This document shows, in pieces, positions 1 through 6,385 of a stretch of 50,846 nt of DNA. The notes beneath the pieces were generated by a model. It had not been told where the DNA came from. It did not search any database and saw only the letters and a program-made list of their open reading frames with translations. Position 1 is the stretch's first letter, and every line of letters begins with the position of its first letter. The stretch is taken from the IMG/VR virus record IMGVR_UViG_3300018063_000007, positions 1 through 50,846 of that record; one strand, written 5' to 3'. The position numbers were made by a program, and so were the translations under genes. This DNA is from a virus.

Positions 1-123
1 CAATCTCCCCCATCGGCACGTTCTCGCTCACGGCCTTTCGCACCCGTCGTGCCAGCTCCAACGTCTCCCGGTCGCGGGTGTTCAACAGCCCCAGCTCCAA
101 CCTCCGTCGAAACGCTAGTGCTA
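1..123. repeat. Left copy of exact 123-bp terminal direct repeat
   Basis: These bases are identical to 50724-50846. The repeat lies inside the small terminase gene, which is complete only when the two ends are joined. This is what the overlap of a circular assembly looks like. A genuine short terminal redundancy is possible, but sequence alone cannot show it. Confidence 0.95.
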
Positions 124-154
124 TCGTCCCCGGCCCACCTGCAATCTTTGCCAT
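1..154 (-). CDS. terS: Terminase small subunit, N-terminal part (gene continues at 50846)
   Basis: The true start of the small terminase gene is the ATG at 154-152, followed by MAKIAGGPGTIALAFRRRL and then the reading frame seen at the far right end. A stop codon lies 15 bases upstream of this ATG. Joined across the circle, the protein is 201 residues. Bases 1-123 are the duplicated stretch, so this fragment and the 50272-50846 entry are one gene, not two. The only upstream purine-rich stretch is a weak GGTGGG. It should be the first gene of the late minus-strand block. Confidence 0.85.
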   Translation of the reverse strand, partial: MAKIAGGPGTIALAFRRRLELGLLNTRDRETLELARRVRKAVSENVPMGEI

Positions 155-335
155 CGCCCACCAGCCCTATATCAAATACCGTTCTATTGCAAGCCCATAG
201 CCGCGCGCCACGAGTTTACAGAAACTAGCCAAGATCGCTAACATCCGCATAACCATCGGCGGCCCGACGAATGCCCAACAATAACGCACACTAGAGTGAC
301 ACCATATATACAGGGCCTAGGGGAGGTGCGTGGGG

Positions 336-355
336 GCCATGCCACCTAGCATGGC
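336..355. other. Perfect inverted repeat (hairpin)
   Basis: GCCATGC (336-342) pairs with GCATGGC (349-355) around a 6-base loop. No T-run follows on either strand, so it is not a typical intrinsic terminator. It may be an operator or a structured leader. Confidence 0.5.
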
Positions 356-421
356 AGATGATGTGATGAGCATAGCAACTATCGTGCCATGTGATGCACA
401 TAAGGATGTGCGCGCTGGCTA

Positions 422-466
422 TGTGTACACTTCATGTGTACATATCATCATCATGTTGTGTGTACA
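422..466. repeat. Three TGTGTACA repeats (candidate operator or iterons)
   Basis: TGTGTACA occurs at 422-429, 435-442 and 459-466, each with a near-palindromic GTAC centre. The steps are 13 and 24 bases. Such clusters often bind a regulator or an initiator protein. The function here is inferred only from position in the divergent region. Confidence 0.5.
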
Positions 467-738
467 CGTGTGAGACCCTGTGTCATAACAACACATATGT
501 AACAATGCACATAGCGGCTATGGTCCTTAGCGCTTAGCATGTCAGTAGGATGGCAGCATCTTGCCGCTTGGCATGATTGTGACGATCGGGGGCTTTACCT
601 AGTGTTGACGATGTGTTATCGTGCGCCAATGGGCTGGATTGGGCGTTGCAGCGTTGCAATTGTGACAGGTATGCACGATGACTGATGTTGTGTTTTCGAG
701 GTGTTGCGCTCGGCGCGGGGATTGCAATGGGGAGCGGC

Positions 739-960
739 ATGACCGACAACACGAGTACGAGTACGAGCGCTCTCGCTGAGCGCTACACCACGGCGTGTAA
801 GGACGCCTCGCGGCATCCTGACCCACGGGAGCGGAGCATCGCGCGCACCGTGGCAAGAGGATTGCATGCGGTGATGCGGGAGCGGGGGCTAGCGGGAGAC
901 GGGGACGTGGCGATAGGTGGACCGCATTGGTTGACGTACAACGAAGGGAGCATGACATGA
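739..960 (+). CDS. Small hypothetical protein, first early gene
   Basis: 73 residues starting MTDNTSTSTSALAERY. The ATG at 739 is chosen over upstream starts because GGGGAG lies just before it. The N-terminus is Ser/Thr-rich and the middle is basic and probably helical. It is first in the plus-strand early block and overlaps the next gene by four bases (ATGA), suggesting translational coupling. The family is not recognised. Confidence 0.65.
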   Translation: MTDNTSTSTSALAERYTTACKDASRHPDPRERSIARTVARGLHAVMRERGLAGDGDVAIGGPHWLTYNEGSMT

Positions 961-1241
961 GCTACTACCGCGTTAGAGTAAGCAAGGTTCGCGTCATCGG
1001 CCAGATTTGGCAGCCTGGCTTTACGTGCGCGCAAACCTACACTCTTAGTGCCAATGATGAGCACAACATCGGGGAACCGACTCGCGAGAACGTCGAGGAT
1101 TGGCTAAGCACCCATGCTGGTGACTTCTCGCACATTCAAGACTTTGAGGCCGATATCGGAGATGCGGTGCTTATCCCGTGGGCGGACCCAGATAGCGAAT
1201 GCGTCTACAATGATTGCATGTGTCCGAACGAGGAGGAGTAA
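957..1241 (+). CDS. Hypothetical acidic protein
   Basis: 94 residues. The ATG overlaps the stop of the preceding gene. The start (MSYYRVRVSKVRVIG) looks like beta strands and the C-terminus is acidic with two close cysteines (CVYNDCMCPNEEE). No known family was recognised. The tight overlap places it in the same early transcript. Confidence 0.65.
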   Translation: MSYYRVRVSKVRVIGQIWQPGFTCAQTYTLSANDEHNIGEPTRENVEDWLSTHAGDFSHIQDFEADIGDAVLIPWADPDSECVYNDCMCPNEEE

Positions 1242-1246
1242 ACGAC

Positions 1247-1447
1247 ATGAGCGACGATCGAGGCTACAAGGTGGTTCGCACCTACTTCCGAGGCGGGAAG
1301 CGCACCATCATCGCGCGCTGTACACTCGCGGAGGCGCAGGCGCACTGCGACGACCCCGAGACTAGCTCGTCAACGTGTACGAGCGCGACGGGGAAGACGC
1401 GAACGAGGCGCATGGGGGCGTGGTTTGATGGGTACGAGACACGCTAG
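1247..1447 (+). CDS. Small hypothetical protein
   Basis: 66 residues starting MSDDRGYKVVRTYFRGGKRT. The ATG has a strong GAGGAGGAG site about 10 bases upstream, overlapping the end of the preceding gene. The protein is basic and Arg/Thr-rich at the C-terminus. It may be a small regulator, but nothing in the sequence proves a function. Confidence 0.6.
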   Translation: MSDDRGYKVVRTYFRGGKRTIIARCTLAEAQAHCDDPETSSSTCTSATGKTRTRRMGAWFDGYETR

Positions 1448-1467
1448 GCAACGAGGAGGGAACGACC

Positions 1468-1647
1468 ATGCAATACAAGTGGGGTAGTCCTTACGATTGG
1501 CTTGCTGAAAAGGCGAGGGACTGGGGCGAGTGTGAGTTGTACAGCGTACTCATCACCCTCGCCGCACAAGTAGATAGCGACATGCTACAAGACTTGTTCC
1601 AAGCCGAGATGGACCGAGACGGGTACTTCAAAAAGGTGCGACGATGA
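1468..1647 (+). CDS. Small phage protein, YKW(G/E)SP(Y/F)DWL family, copy 1
   Basis: 59 residues, preceded by a good GAGGAGGGA site. It is a clear paralogue of the gene at 2317-2511: both have YKW.SP.DWL near the start and end with Q.EMD.DGYF. Proteins of this look recur as unnamed early genes in many phages, and no function is known to me. It overlaps the following gene by four bases. Confidence 0.75.
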   Translation: MQYKWGSPYDWLAEKARDWGECELYSVLITLAAQVDSDMLQDLFQAEMDRDGYFKKVRR

Positions 1648-1973
1648 CCAAACGTGATTTCCTAGACCGCCAGCACTTCGTCGAGGTGCTGTGCGAGGTG
1701 GGAGTGCCCGAGCATGACGCAGCGCTGGTGCTTCGCCACGCGGCCACGCTGCAACGGCTGGCCGCCGAGCGGTGCAACCGGGAGTTGACGCGGGTAGAGG
1801 AGAAGCGCGACGAGAGTAGCGAGCGGCGGATCAGGGAGTTGTGCGAGCCGTACCGCGTGAGGGTGCTCACGAGTGGCGACCCTCGCGGCAGCGTTGTGAC
1901 GCTGATGCTCCCGAACGGGTACACGGATAACTTCGCAGGGGATGGCGTTTATGTACCGACGCCGAGGTACTAA
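1644..1973 (+). CDS. Conserved phage hypothetical protein
   Basis: 109 residues. The N-terminal two-thirds is charged and helical (VLRHAATLQRLAAERCNREL). The C-terminus has a compact motif around LMLPNGYTDNFAGDGVYVP that recurs in early-region proteins of other phages. It overlaps the gene before it by an ATGA junction. The family resemblance is from memory; the function is unknown. Confidence 0.75.
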   Translation: MTKRDFLDRQHFVEVLCEVGVPEHDAALVLRHAATLQRLAAERCNRELTRVEEKRDESSERRIRELCEPYRVRVLTSGDPRGSVVTLMLPNGYTDNFAGDGVYVPTPRY

Positions 1974-1974
1974 C

Positions 1975-2151
1975 GTGGACAAGCAATGGACGTTTGAGAT
2001 TGTAGGGCGCAAGGTTGGTGCAATCGGTATCTGCTATCCGATCACGCTGACGGTAGAGGCACCGACCTACGATGAAGCAGTGTTGAGAATGAACGACACG
2101 CATGAGCATATCTCAGTGAAATCATACACAGTAAGAGAGCCGTCGCCATGA
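1975..2151 (+). CDS. Small hypothetical protein
   Basis: 58 residues from a GTG start directly after the previous stop (VDKQWTFEIVGRKVGAIG...). An upstream in-frame ATG at 1942 would overlap the preceding gene by more than 30 bases and is less likely. The pattern of alternating strands plus a helix resembles small beta-rich DNA-phage proteins. No family was recognised. Confidence 0.55.
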   Translation: MDKQWTFEIVGRKVGAIGICYPITLTVEAPTYDEAVLRMNDTHEHISVKSYTVREPSP

Positions 2152-2324
2152 CCTGCCGTCGCTGTCACGCCCCCATCGATGAGCGCTACCGCTTCGACAC
2201 ATGTTCACGGTGCTCCATCGAGAGTGTCAACGAGGCGTGCGAGGAGTGGCAGGAGGCGAAGAAGGTCGCGGCGTATGAGCGGATTAGGGCGATGCGGGAG
2301 CGACAGGAGGTGGAACGTGAGTGA
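2148..2324 (+). CDS. Zinc-ribbon microprotein with helical tail
   Basis: 58 residues, ATG overlapping the preceding stop. Two CxxC-type pairs (CRRC at 3-6, CSRC at 19-22) are spaced as in a single zinc ribbon. A charged helix (EEWQEAKKVAAYERIRAMRE) follows. It is one of many Cys-rich microproteins in this early region. The function may be nucleic-acid or protein binding, by analogy only. Confidence 0.65.
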   Translation: MTCRRCHAPIDERYRFDTCSRCSIESVNEACEEWQEAKKVAAYERIRAMRERQEVERE

Positions 2325-2511
2325 CTACAAGTGGGAGAGCCCCTTTGATTGGCTCGTGGACAAAATGCATGAGTGGAGCCCCGAGAGAATCGCGTACACG
2401 TTGCGCCAAGTTGCAGCAATGGTGTCAAGCGACGACCTACAGGACCTTTTGCAAGTCGAGATGGACGCGGATGGCTACTTCGACAAGCAGGAAGGGGGGC
2501 GGCATGGCTAA
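2317..2511 (+). CDS. Small phage protein, YKW family, copy 2
   Basis: 64 residues from GTG at 2317, eight bases inside the preceding gene. It is a paralogue of 1468-1647, sharing YKW.SP.DWL and LQDL.Q.EMD.DGYF; the middle parts differ strongly, so the duplication is old or the copies came from different phages. The function is unknown. Confidence 0.7.
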   Translation: MSDYKWESPFDWLVDKMHEWSPERIAYTLRQVAAMVSSDDLQDLLQVEMDADGYFDKQEGGRHG

Positions 2512-2719
2512 ACGTCTAACAGTCGATGAAGCAGTAAAGGCTTTATTTGGCGCTTTCAAGCAAGGTGTTCGTGCATATTACTTAGGAGAGACATCGTTTT
2601 GCACAACCTGCGGCGCCCCCGAGGGCTGGTGCTCCCCCGAGTGTGAGGTACGCACGCGGGCGATGGACGGGGACGACGAGCCGCCGGACTACCCACCGAG
2701 AAGGAAGGTGACGACATGA
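2504..2719 (+). CDS. Cys-rich small protein
   Basis: 71 residues starting MAKRLTVDEAVKALFGAFKQ, with a GGGGGG-rich site upstream. A short helix-rich N-terminus is followed by a possible metal site (CTTCGAPEGWCSPEC) and an acidic, Pro-rich tail. It overlaps its neighbours on both sides. The family is not recognised. Confidence 0.65.
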   Translation: MAKRLTVDEAVKALFGAFKQGVRAYYLGETSFCTTCGAPEGWCSPECEVRTRAMDGDDEPPDYPPRRKVTT

Positions 2720-2880
2720 CCAAGCCGATGTTCTATGACTGTGGTTGCTGTGGGGCTTACCACCCCGCCGACTACGACGGCGACTGCCGCGAGGATCCCA
2801 TGCGCTATCTGGGGGACGACCTCGACACGCTGTATGGTCCTGATGGTTGGGTTGAGGTTGACCCCGTGGAGGTGGTATGA
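2716..2880 (+). CDS. KPMFY zinc-binding microprotein, copy 1
   Basis: 54 residues. It is clearly paralogous to 3020-3208: both contain KPMFY(D/N)CG.CG.YH, YDGDC and GPDGW.EVDPV.VV. The CxCCG and YDGDC cysteines could form one metal site. The ATG overlaps the upstream stop. The two copies are separated by one 48-codon gene, so a local duplication made this cluster. Confidence 0.65.
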   Translation: MTKPMFYDCGCCGAYHPADYDGDCREDPMRYLGDDLDTLYGPDGWVEVDPVEVV

Positions 2881-3023
2881 CACGCGATGAGTTAGAGCAG
2901 AAGGTCTTTGAATTACTCGTTAAGTTCTTGGAAGCACACCCGGAACATATCATTAAGCGTATCGATGTGGATTGTGGCGGTGTTGAGCCTTACGTAAACG
3001 TACACGTAGGTATGCGCCCATGA
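2877..3023 (+). CDS. Small hypothetical protein between paralogues
   Basis: 48 residues (MTRDELEQKVFELLVKFLEA...), mostly helix followed by a beta-like C-terminus (YVNVHVG). The ATG overlaps the stop of copy 1 of the KPMFY family, and its own stop overlaps the ATG of copy 2. No family was recognised. Confidence 0.55.
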   Translation: MTRDELEQKVFELLVKFLEAHPEHIIKRIDVDCGGVEPYVNVHVGMRP

Positions 3024-3208
3024 CCCACTCCCCGAGGATTACCACGAGCAAACCAATGTTCTACAACTGCGGTATCTGTGGCTATTATCATCTTACCAGC
3101 TACGACGGGGATTGCCATAACGATGACGCACGGTGGAGTGCAGGTGAGCTTGACGACAAGCACGGGCCTGACGGGTGGGCAGAGGTTGACCCTGTAGGGG
3201 TGGTATGA
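3020..3208 (+). CDS. KPMFY zinc-binding microprotein, copy 2
   Basis: 62 residues, with an N-terminal extension MTHSPRITTS ahead of the shared KPMFYNCGICGYYH core. The C-terminus GPDGWAEVDPVGVV matches copy 1. The first 14 bases of this gene (3020-3033) recur exactly at the start of the next gene (3205-3218), a scar of local duplication. Confidence 0.7.
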   Translation: MTHSPRITTSKPMFYNCGICGYYHLTSYDGDCHNDDARWSAGELDDKHGPDGWAEVDPVGVV

Positions 3209-3456
3209 CCCACTCCCCCCTCTACTACGTCGCCAAGGCTGCCATGCTCAACGATGGCGTACGCATTATCATTGAGAGGCTAGAACAATGGGAGTTTGAG
3301 GATTATCCTGATAAGGATAGAGCTATTACACAAGCACTTCGAGGGTTGCTGTGGCGGGCGACTGCGTATGCAGAGCGTGAGCACGGCGACCACCGAACCG
3401 CCCCCTTCGAGCCCCTCGTGCAGCTAGGCCATATCCCTCCGTTCGTGAAATTGTGA
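3205..3456 (+). CDS. Hypothetical helical protein
   Basis: 83 residues starting MTHSPLYYVAKAAMLNDGVR. The first five residues and first 14 bases are the same as in the preceding gene, although the rest is unrelated, so the start appears to have been copied with the junction. The middle is predicted helical and charged. The function is unknown. Confidence 0.65.
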   Translation: MTHSPLYYVAKAAMLNDGVRIIIERLEQWEFEDYPDKDRAITQALRGLLWRATAYAEREHGDHRTAPFEPLVQLGHIPPFVKL

Positions 3457-3869
3457 GCAACTCTCACCCACATGGTGGAGACCACGGTAACGCCCTTGAC
3501 GCACAGTGCGTCCCTGAGACACTCCTACCTATTCAGCTAGTTCCTACACGCGAACAGTCAGGCGAAATGGCCCTTCTATGGGCAATCCTCGAACGTGCAT
3601 TTCTCGATCTACACCCCAGCGAACGCGAGCCCGGTTCGCGCCCATGGCGTGAAGACGAGGCCCACCGCGCAGACGCTTTGCGCTTCCTTACGACGGGGTG
3701 CGTCATCCAAGGTGGCATTAGCCTCTGCGATGCGTTCGACCTCGATCCAGAGTATGTGGCTCGGCTCGCGAAGCGTGCGCATTCGCAACAATCGTGGCCC
3801 GTGAGCCGTGGGCGCCCCAATCGCCCACAGCGTGTCAGACGCACGCAAATCAACGGAGTCTTAGCGTGA
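3453..3869 (+). CDS. Conserved phage hypothetical protein
   Basis: 138 residues from GTG (GTGA overlap). The central part (LLWAILERAFLDL, then ADALRFL...DAFDLDPEYVARLAKR) resembles a widespread small phage protein with a helical core ending in a LGLDPDYVR-like turn, sometimes placed near regulators. The C-terminal tail is basic (RGRPNRPQRVRRTQ). DNA binding is possible but unproven. Confidence 0.65.
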   Translation: MSNSHPHGGDHGNALDAQCVPETLLPIQLVPTREQSGEMALLWAILERAFLDLHPSEREPGSRPWREDEAHRADALRFLTTGCVIQGGISLCDAFDLDPEYVARLAKRAHSQQSWPVSRGRPNRPQRVRRTQINGVLA

Positions 3870-3997
3870 TAGGTTCCGAACCTCTGCGTCGCTCTCAGGC
3901 CAAACCTGTGCGTTCTAAGGCCACTCTGTGGCTGGTCCTCGCCATCCTAGGCTGGATGGTCTGTGTGTTCCTCCAGCATTGTCACGACCCCTTTTAA
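3866..3997 (+). CDS. Single-pass small membrane protein
   Basis: 43 residues from a GTG overlapping the preceding stop, with GGAG upstream. A basic N-terminus is followed by one hydrophobic segment (TLWLVLAILGWMVCVFLQ) and a short polar end. It is likely to sit in the inner membrane. It ends this gene run; a promoter-like sequence begins within its last bases. The function is unknown. Confidence 0.55.
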   Translation: MIGSEPLRRSQAKPVRSKATLWLVLAILGWMVCVFLQHCHDPF

Positions 3998-3998
3998 C

Positions 3999-4026
3999 TT
4001 GACAATCTGCCTCGTAAGCCTATCCT
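3999..4026 (+). promoter_or_regulatory. Candidate sigma-70 promoter
   Basis: TTGACA (3999-4004), a 16-base spacer and TATCCT (4021-4026). The -35 is perfect and the -10 matches four of six. It lies in a 132-base gap at a break in an otherwise continuous gene run, so it plausibly restarts transcription towards the recombination and replication genes. Confidence 0.5.
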
Positions 4027-4034
4027 TGGGACGT

Positions 4035-4061
4035 GCGGCATAGCGCGAGCGGCCATGCCGC
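4035..4061 (+). other. Hairpin downstream of candidate promoter
   Basis: GCGGCAT (4035-4041) pairs with ATGCCGC (4055-4061) around 13 bases. There is no T-run. It would lie in the 5' leader of a transcript from the 3999-4026 promoter. Confidence 0.35.
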
Positions 4062-4129
4062 CATGTACCCGGTAGGGAGAGGCGAAATAGATCACAGCTA
4101 TTGCCATGTTTAGGTGCCCAGCATAACAT

Positions 4130-4495
4130 ATGGCAGATAGGTCGAAGTGGTTCGCCTACGACAATCCAAAGTCATGGGCTAGGTGGCAGGAGCGCCCTAC
4201 TAACTTTTGGGCGCACTGCCGAGCCACAGGTCAATGCCCTGGTTGCGGGCATAGAGAAGCAGCCCTCAGCCGGGCTTATTGCTTAATCTGCGTGAAGAAG
4301 CGTGTCTTGCAGTACTGGAATCGTAAGTTTTACGAGCTGGGCCGGCATGGTAGTAGGGTCTTTCACGTGAGGCGCATTCTCAACCCACCTAGCTTGCACA
4401 AGCGGCGAGCGCTGCGCCAACTCAAACGTCGGCTCAAGGCTGCTGGTATTGTATTACCGCCACGTTCTCGCAAGTCTGCACGGCAGACCACATGA
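4130..4495 (+). CDS. Basic zinc-ribbon protein
   Basis: 121 residues. A CPGCG...CLIC pair (residues ~36-54) forms a probable zinc ribbon, followed by a strongly basic helical C-terminus (RRALRQLKRRLKAAG and RSRKSARQ). The composition suggests nucleic-acid binding. A good ribosome-binding site is not obvious before the ATG. It is the first gene after the candidate promoter. The family is not recognised. Confidence 0.65.
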   Translation: MADRSKWFAYDNPKSWARWQERPTNFWAHCRATGQCPGCGHREAALSRAYCLICVKKRVLQYWNRKFYELGRHGSRVFHVRRILNPPSLHKRRALRQLKRRLKAAGIVLPPRSRKSARQTT

Positions 4496-4541
4496 CAAAC
4501 ACTGAGGTATCGATGGCACGTAAGGTGCTACGAAGGTGAGC

Positions 4542-4709
4542 ATGGCACCGATCACCGTTCGTGACCTCGCCGAGCGCATCGCTGACGTGGTGATGGCCCT
4601 CGAAGACATCCCCATGCACTGGCCCCAGCGGAGCGCCGTGAGCACGCAATGTAACACACTGCGCACCATCGTGGCCGTGTTAGGGGGCGAGGTGAGCGAT
4701 GTCGAGTAG
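4542..4709 (+). CDS. Small helical hypothetical protein
   Basis: 55 residues starting MAPITVRDLAERIADVVM, with GAAGG upstream. It is all helix-forming. The stop overlaps the start region of the Cas4/RecB-like nuclease by 11 bases, suggesting coupled expression. No family was recognised; a role as an accessory subunit of the nuclease is only a guess from position. Confidence 0.5.
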   Translation: MAPITVRDLAERIADVVMALEDIPMHWPQRSAVSTQCNTLRTIVAVLGGEVSDVE

Positions 4710-5694
4710 CGGTACGGGCACGAGTTTCAATGATTCGTTCAAAGCGTGCATGCAACTCGGCTACCTACACCACGTGCGCGGTATGCGCAAGCGTGGTGAG
4801 ACCTTCGCCCCTCCACTCGTTGTGGGCGAGGCTGCCCACAAGTACGCTGAGACGATCTTCAAAGGCTGGATCGCCGGGCTGACCAGCAAGCCGGAGATGT
4901 TACGCGAGGAGGCCGAAGCACAGTTTGACGCTATTGTCAAGCCGTACTACGATCAGGCTGCTGGCGACGATCTGCTCTACGCGAAACTCAACAAACGTGT
5001 AACCTCGGCTCGCAACGTGTTGCGTATTTGGCGTGACCTCCAGTGGGCACGTCTTGAAGCACACGTCGACATCCCCATTGCGGCCGAGAAAGACATACTC
5101 GTTGAGTTTCCTGCTGAGACGCGCTATGGGCCGATCGCCCCTCACTTACGGCCCTTTACTGGCCGCATCGACCTCGTGGTCGAACGCCGAGACGGGCTTG
5201 ACGCCGTGACGCGACTTGGTGTAACAATCAGGGACATCAAGACCAGCTCAGCAAACGACTTGAAGGGCATGCTCGCCAACCACTACCGCTCAGACCAGCA
5301 TCTCGGATACGCCTTTGGGTGGAATCTCGAACATCCGTACGTGCCCGACAACCAATGTACGCAAGTTGAATATGAGGGCATGCGCTTCGCCGATTGCGCG
5401 ATCAACGACAAGTCATTTTGTAACCTTCGTCGGCCCGTACGCCAATCGCAACTCGACAATTGGTACGAGCGTACAATGGCGCTCCGGGCTCGGCTGTCGC
5501 GGATGTGGCCCGAGCCTACGGTGTTCGACGTCCGTGAGGCGTGGGAGCAAAACAACACGAATACTGGCCCATGCGAGAACTTCTGGGGTAAGTGCGAGTT
5601 TTGGGACTTGTGCGAAAATCCTGGTGACACCGACGCCATTGGGCCAGTGGGCTCAGGCGCTCCGTTTGAGGAGCATGGGCCGGTGCTTGCATGA
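4699..5694 (+). CDS. Cas4/RecB-like PD-(D/E)XK nuclease with Fe-S cluster
   Basis: 331 residues. The pattern is that of RecB-family exonucleases of the PDDEXK_1/Cas4 type: a single N-terminal Cys (C17), a motif-I histidine in GEAAHKYAE (H47), D158 in GRIDLVV, the D-x-K pair at D179/K181, and Q200...Y204. Three C-terminal cysteines (C292, C299, C305) complete a probable 4Fe-4S cluster with C17. In this family such enzymes degrade or process DNA ends. The Sak4-like ATPase lies about 700 bp downstream and a DUF669-like gene follows it, so this is a phage recombination cassette. All catalytic positions look intact. Confidence 0.85.
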   Translation: MSSSGTGTSFNDSFKACMQLGYLHHVRGMRKRGETFAPPLVVGEAAHKYAETIFKGWIAGLTSKPEMLREEAEAQFDAIVKPYYDQAAGDDLLYAKLNKRVTSARNVLRIWRDLQWARLEAHVDIPIAAEKDILVEFPAETRYGPIAPHLRPFTGRIDLVVERRDGLDAVTRLGVTIRDIKTSSANDLKGMLANHYRSDQHLGYAFGWNLEHPYVPDNQCTQVEYEGMRFADCAINDKSFCNLRRPVRQSQLDNWYERTMALRARLSRMWPEPTVFDVREAWEQNNTNTGPCENFWGKCEFWDLCENPGDTDAIGPVGSGAPFEEHGPVLA

Positions 5695-5840
5695 CCCGCA
5701 CAATCGAGCTAGACTGTGGCCACACGTTCACTCATCAACCCAAACCACGCCAACGGGCGCGCGTAGCATACTTCTGCAAACAATGCAAGGGTGTGCGGTA
5801 TGCGAAAGCGGTGAAGGAAGGGAGTATCTATGTCCGTTAG
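5691..5840 (+). CDS. Zinc-binding microprotein
   Basis: 49 residues (MTRTIELDCGHTF...YFCKQCKG). CGH plus CKQC form a likely single zinc site. The ATG overlaps the nuclease stop. The last codons (Tyr-Val-Arg-stop) are read from the 15-base junction sequence that also supplies the start of the next gene. The function is unknown. Confidence 0.6.
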   Translation: MTRTIELDCGHTFTHQPKPRQRARVAYFCKQCKGVRYAKAVKEGSIYVR

Positions 5841-6117
5841 GGAGTTTCTTAAGATGTTTCGGCTTGTGGTCAGACGAAAGCATGTTAAGTGGAAGATTAA
5901 GGACGGAGAAATACGAACAGTGTCAAGAAACGAATGTCCATTGACGTTCTTATCTAAACGTGAAGACCTGTGGGGGTGCTTGTTTACCCGCCCGCTAGGA
6001 CCTAGGCTTGGCCTTAACGCAAAGGACACCTCTGCTATCATGGCCGCCGCTGACTACGAATGTGGTAGCCTTAGACGAAGCCTTCTTCGTATAGTAGCCC
6101 CTTATGTCCGTTAGGGA
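5829..6117 (+). repeat. Repeated 15-base stop/start junction
   Basis: TATGTCCGTTAGGGA occurs exactly at 5829-5843 and 6103-6117, 274 bases apart. Each copy encodes the Tyr-Val-Arg-stop end of one gene and the MSVRE start of the next in another frame. A weaker relative, TATGTCAGATAG, is at 6374-6385 at the next junction. The sites bound a gene that has been duplicated in tandem. Confidence 0.8.
5830..6114 (+). CDS. MSVREF family protein, copy 1
   Basis: 94 residues. One of three paralogues (with 6104-6385 and the N-terminus of 9118-9915). Shared features are M(S/T)(V/I).EF(L/M)K.F..., a KW(K/Q) motif, CP(L/I).F near the middle, AAD, and a final (L/I)(R/K)I(V/I).PY. It is basic and probably mixed alpha/beta. 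No known family was recognised. It lies between the Fe-S nuclease and the recombination ATPase, which hints at a role in DNA metabolism, but that is inference. Confidence 0.7.
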   Translation: MSVREFLKMFRLVVRRKHVKWKIKDGEIRTVSRNECPLTFLSKREDLWGCLFTRPLGPRLGLNAKDTSAIMAAADYECGSLRRSLLRIVAPYVR

Positions 6118-6385
6118 ATTCATGAAAGCGTTTGAAAGAAAGCTGAAGACGCACAATAAGCTAAAGTGGCAGGTAAGCGCATATATTAGGGGGTACGCAA
6201 CTGACCAACACAGACAATACTGCCCAATAGAGTTTGTGGCCGGTGTAGAGGGCGCCTACTTAGCTGGCGAGTCGATTTTGCGGCTGAGAAAATCTTCTGC
6301 TTACAGTATCATCGACGCTGCTGATGGTAAGCCAGGCCGTATTCGAAATCAACTCCTTAAGATCGTGGCCCCCTATGTCAGATAG
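6104..6385 (+). CDS. MSVREF family protein, copy 2
   Basis: 93 residues, starting MSVREFMKAFERKLKTHNKL and ending LLKIVAPYVR. It is closest to the copy in 9118-9915 in its CPIEFV motif, and shares its start and last eight residues with copy 1. It overlaps both neighbours: its start lies inside copy 1 and its stop lies inside the ATPase gene. The function is unknown. Confidence 0.7.
   Translation: MSVREFMKAFERKLKTHNKLKWQVSAYIRGYATDQHRQYCPIEFVAGVEGAYLAGESILRLRKSSAYSIIDAADGKPGRIRNQLLKIVAPYVR

Larger units (their letters stand above)
155..738. promoter_or_regulatory. Divergent non-coding region between late and early blocks
   Basis: No convincing gene is present. The small terminase starts leftwards at 154 and the first early gene rightwards at 739, so both main transcription units should be controlled here. 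The region contains a 7-bp perfect hairpin (336-355), three TGTGTACA copies (422-466) and many ATGTG/GTGAT words. For the minus direction a weak TTGCAA / TATAGG pair with a short 15-base spacer lies just before the terminase start. No good sigma-70 match was found for the plus direction. It is a candidate control region or replication origin. Confidence 0.5.

Noticed and set aside
1-123. True T7-like terminal repeat
   Set aside because: The repeat lies inside a coding gene and is short; a circular assembly overlap explains it better, though read data would be needed to exclude a real redundancy.
601-640. TTGACG word as an early promoter
   Set aside because: No acceptable -10 hexamer lies 16-18 bases downstream.
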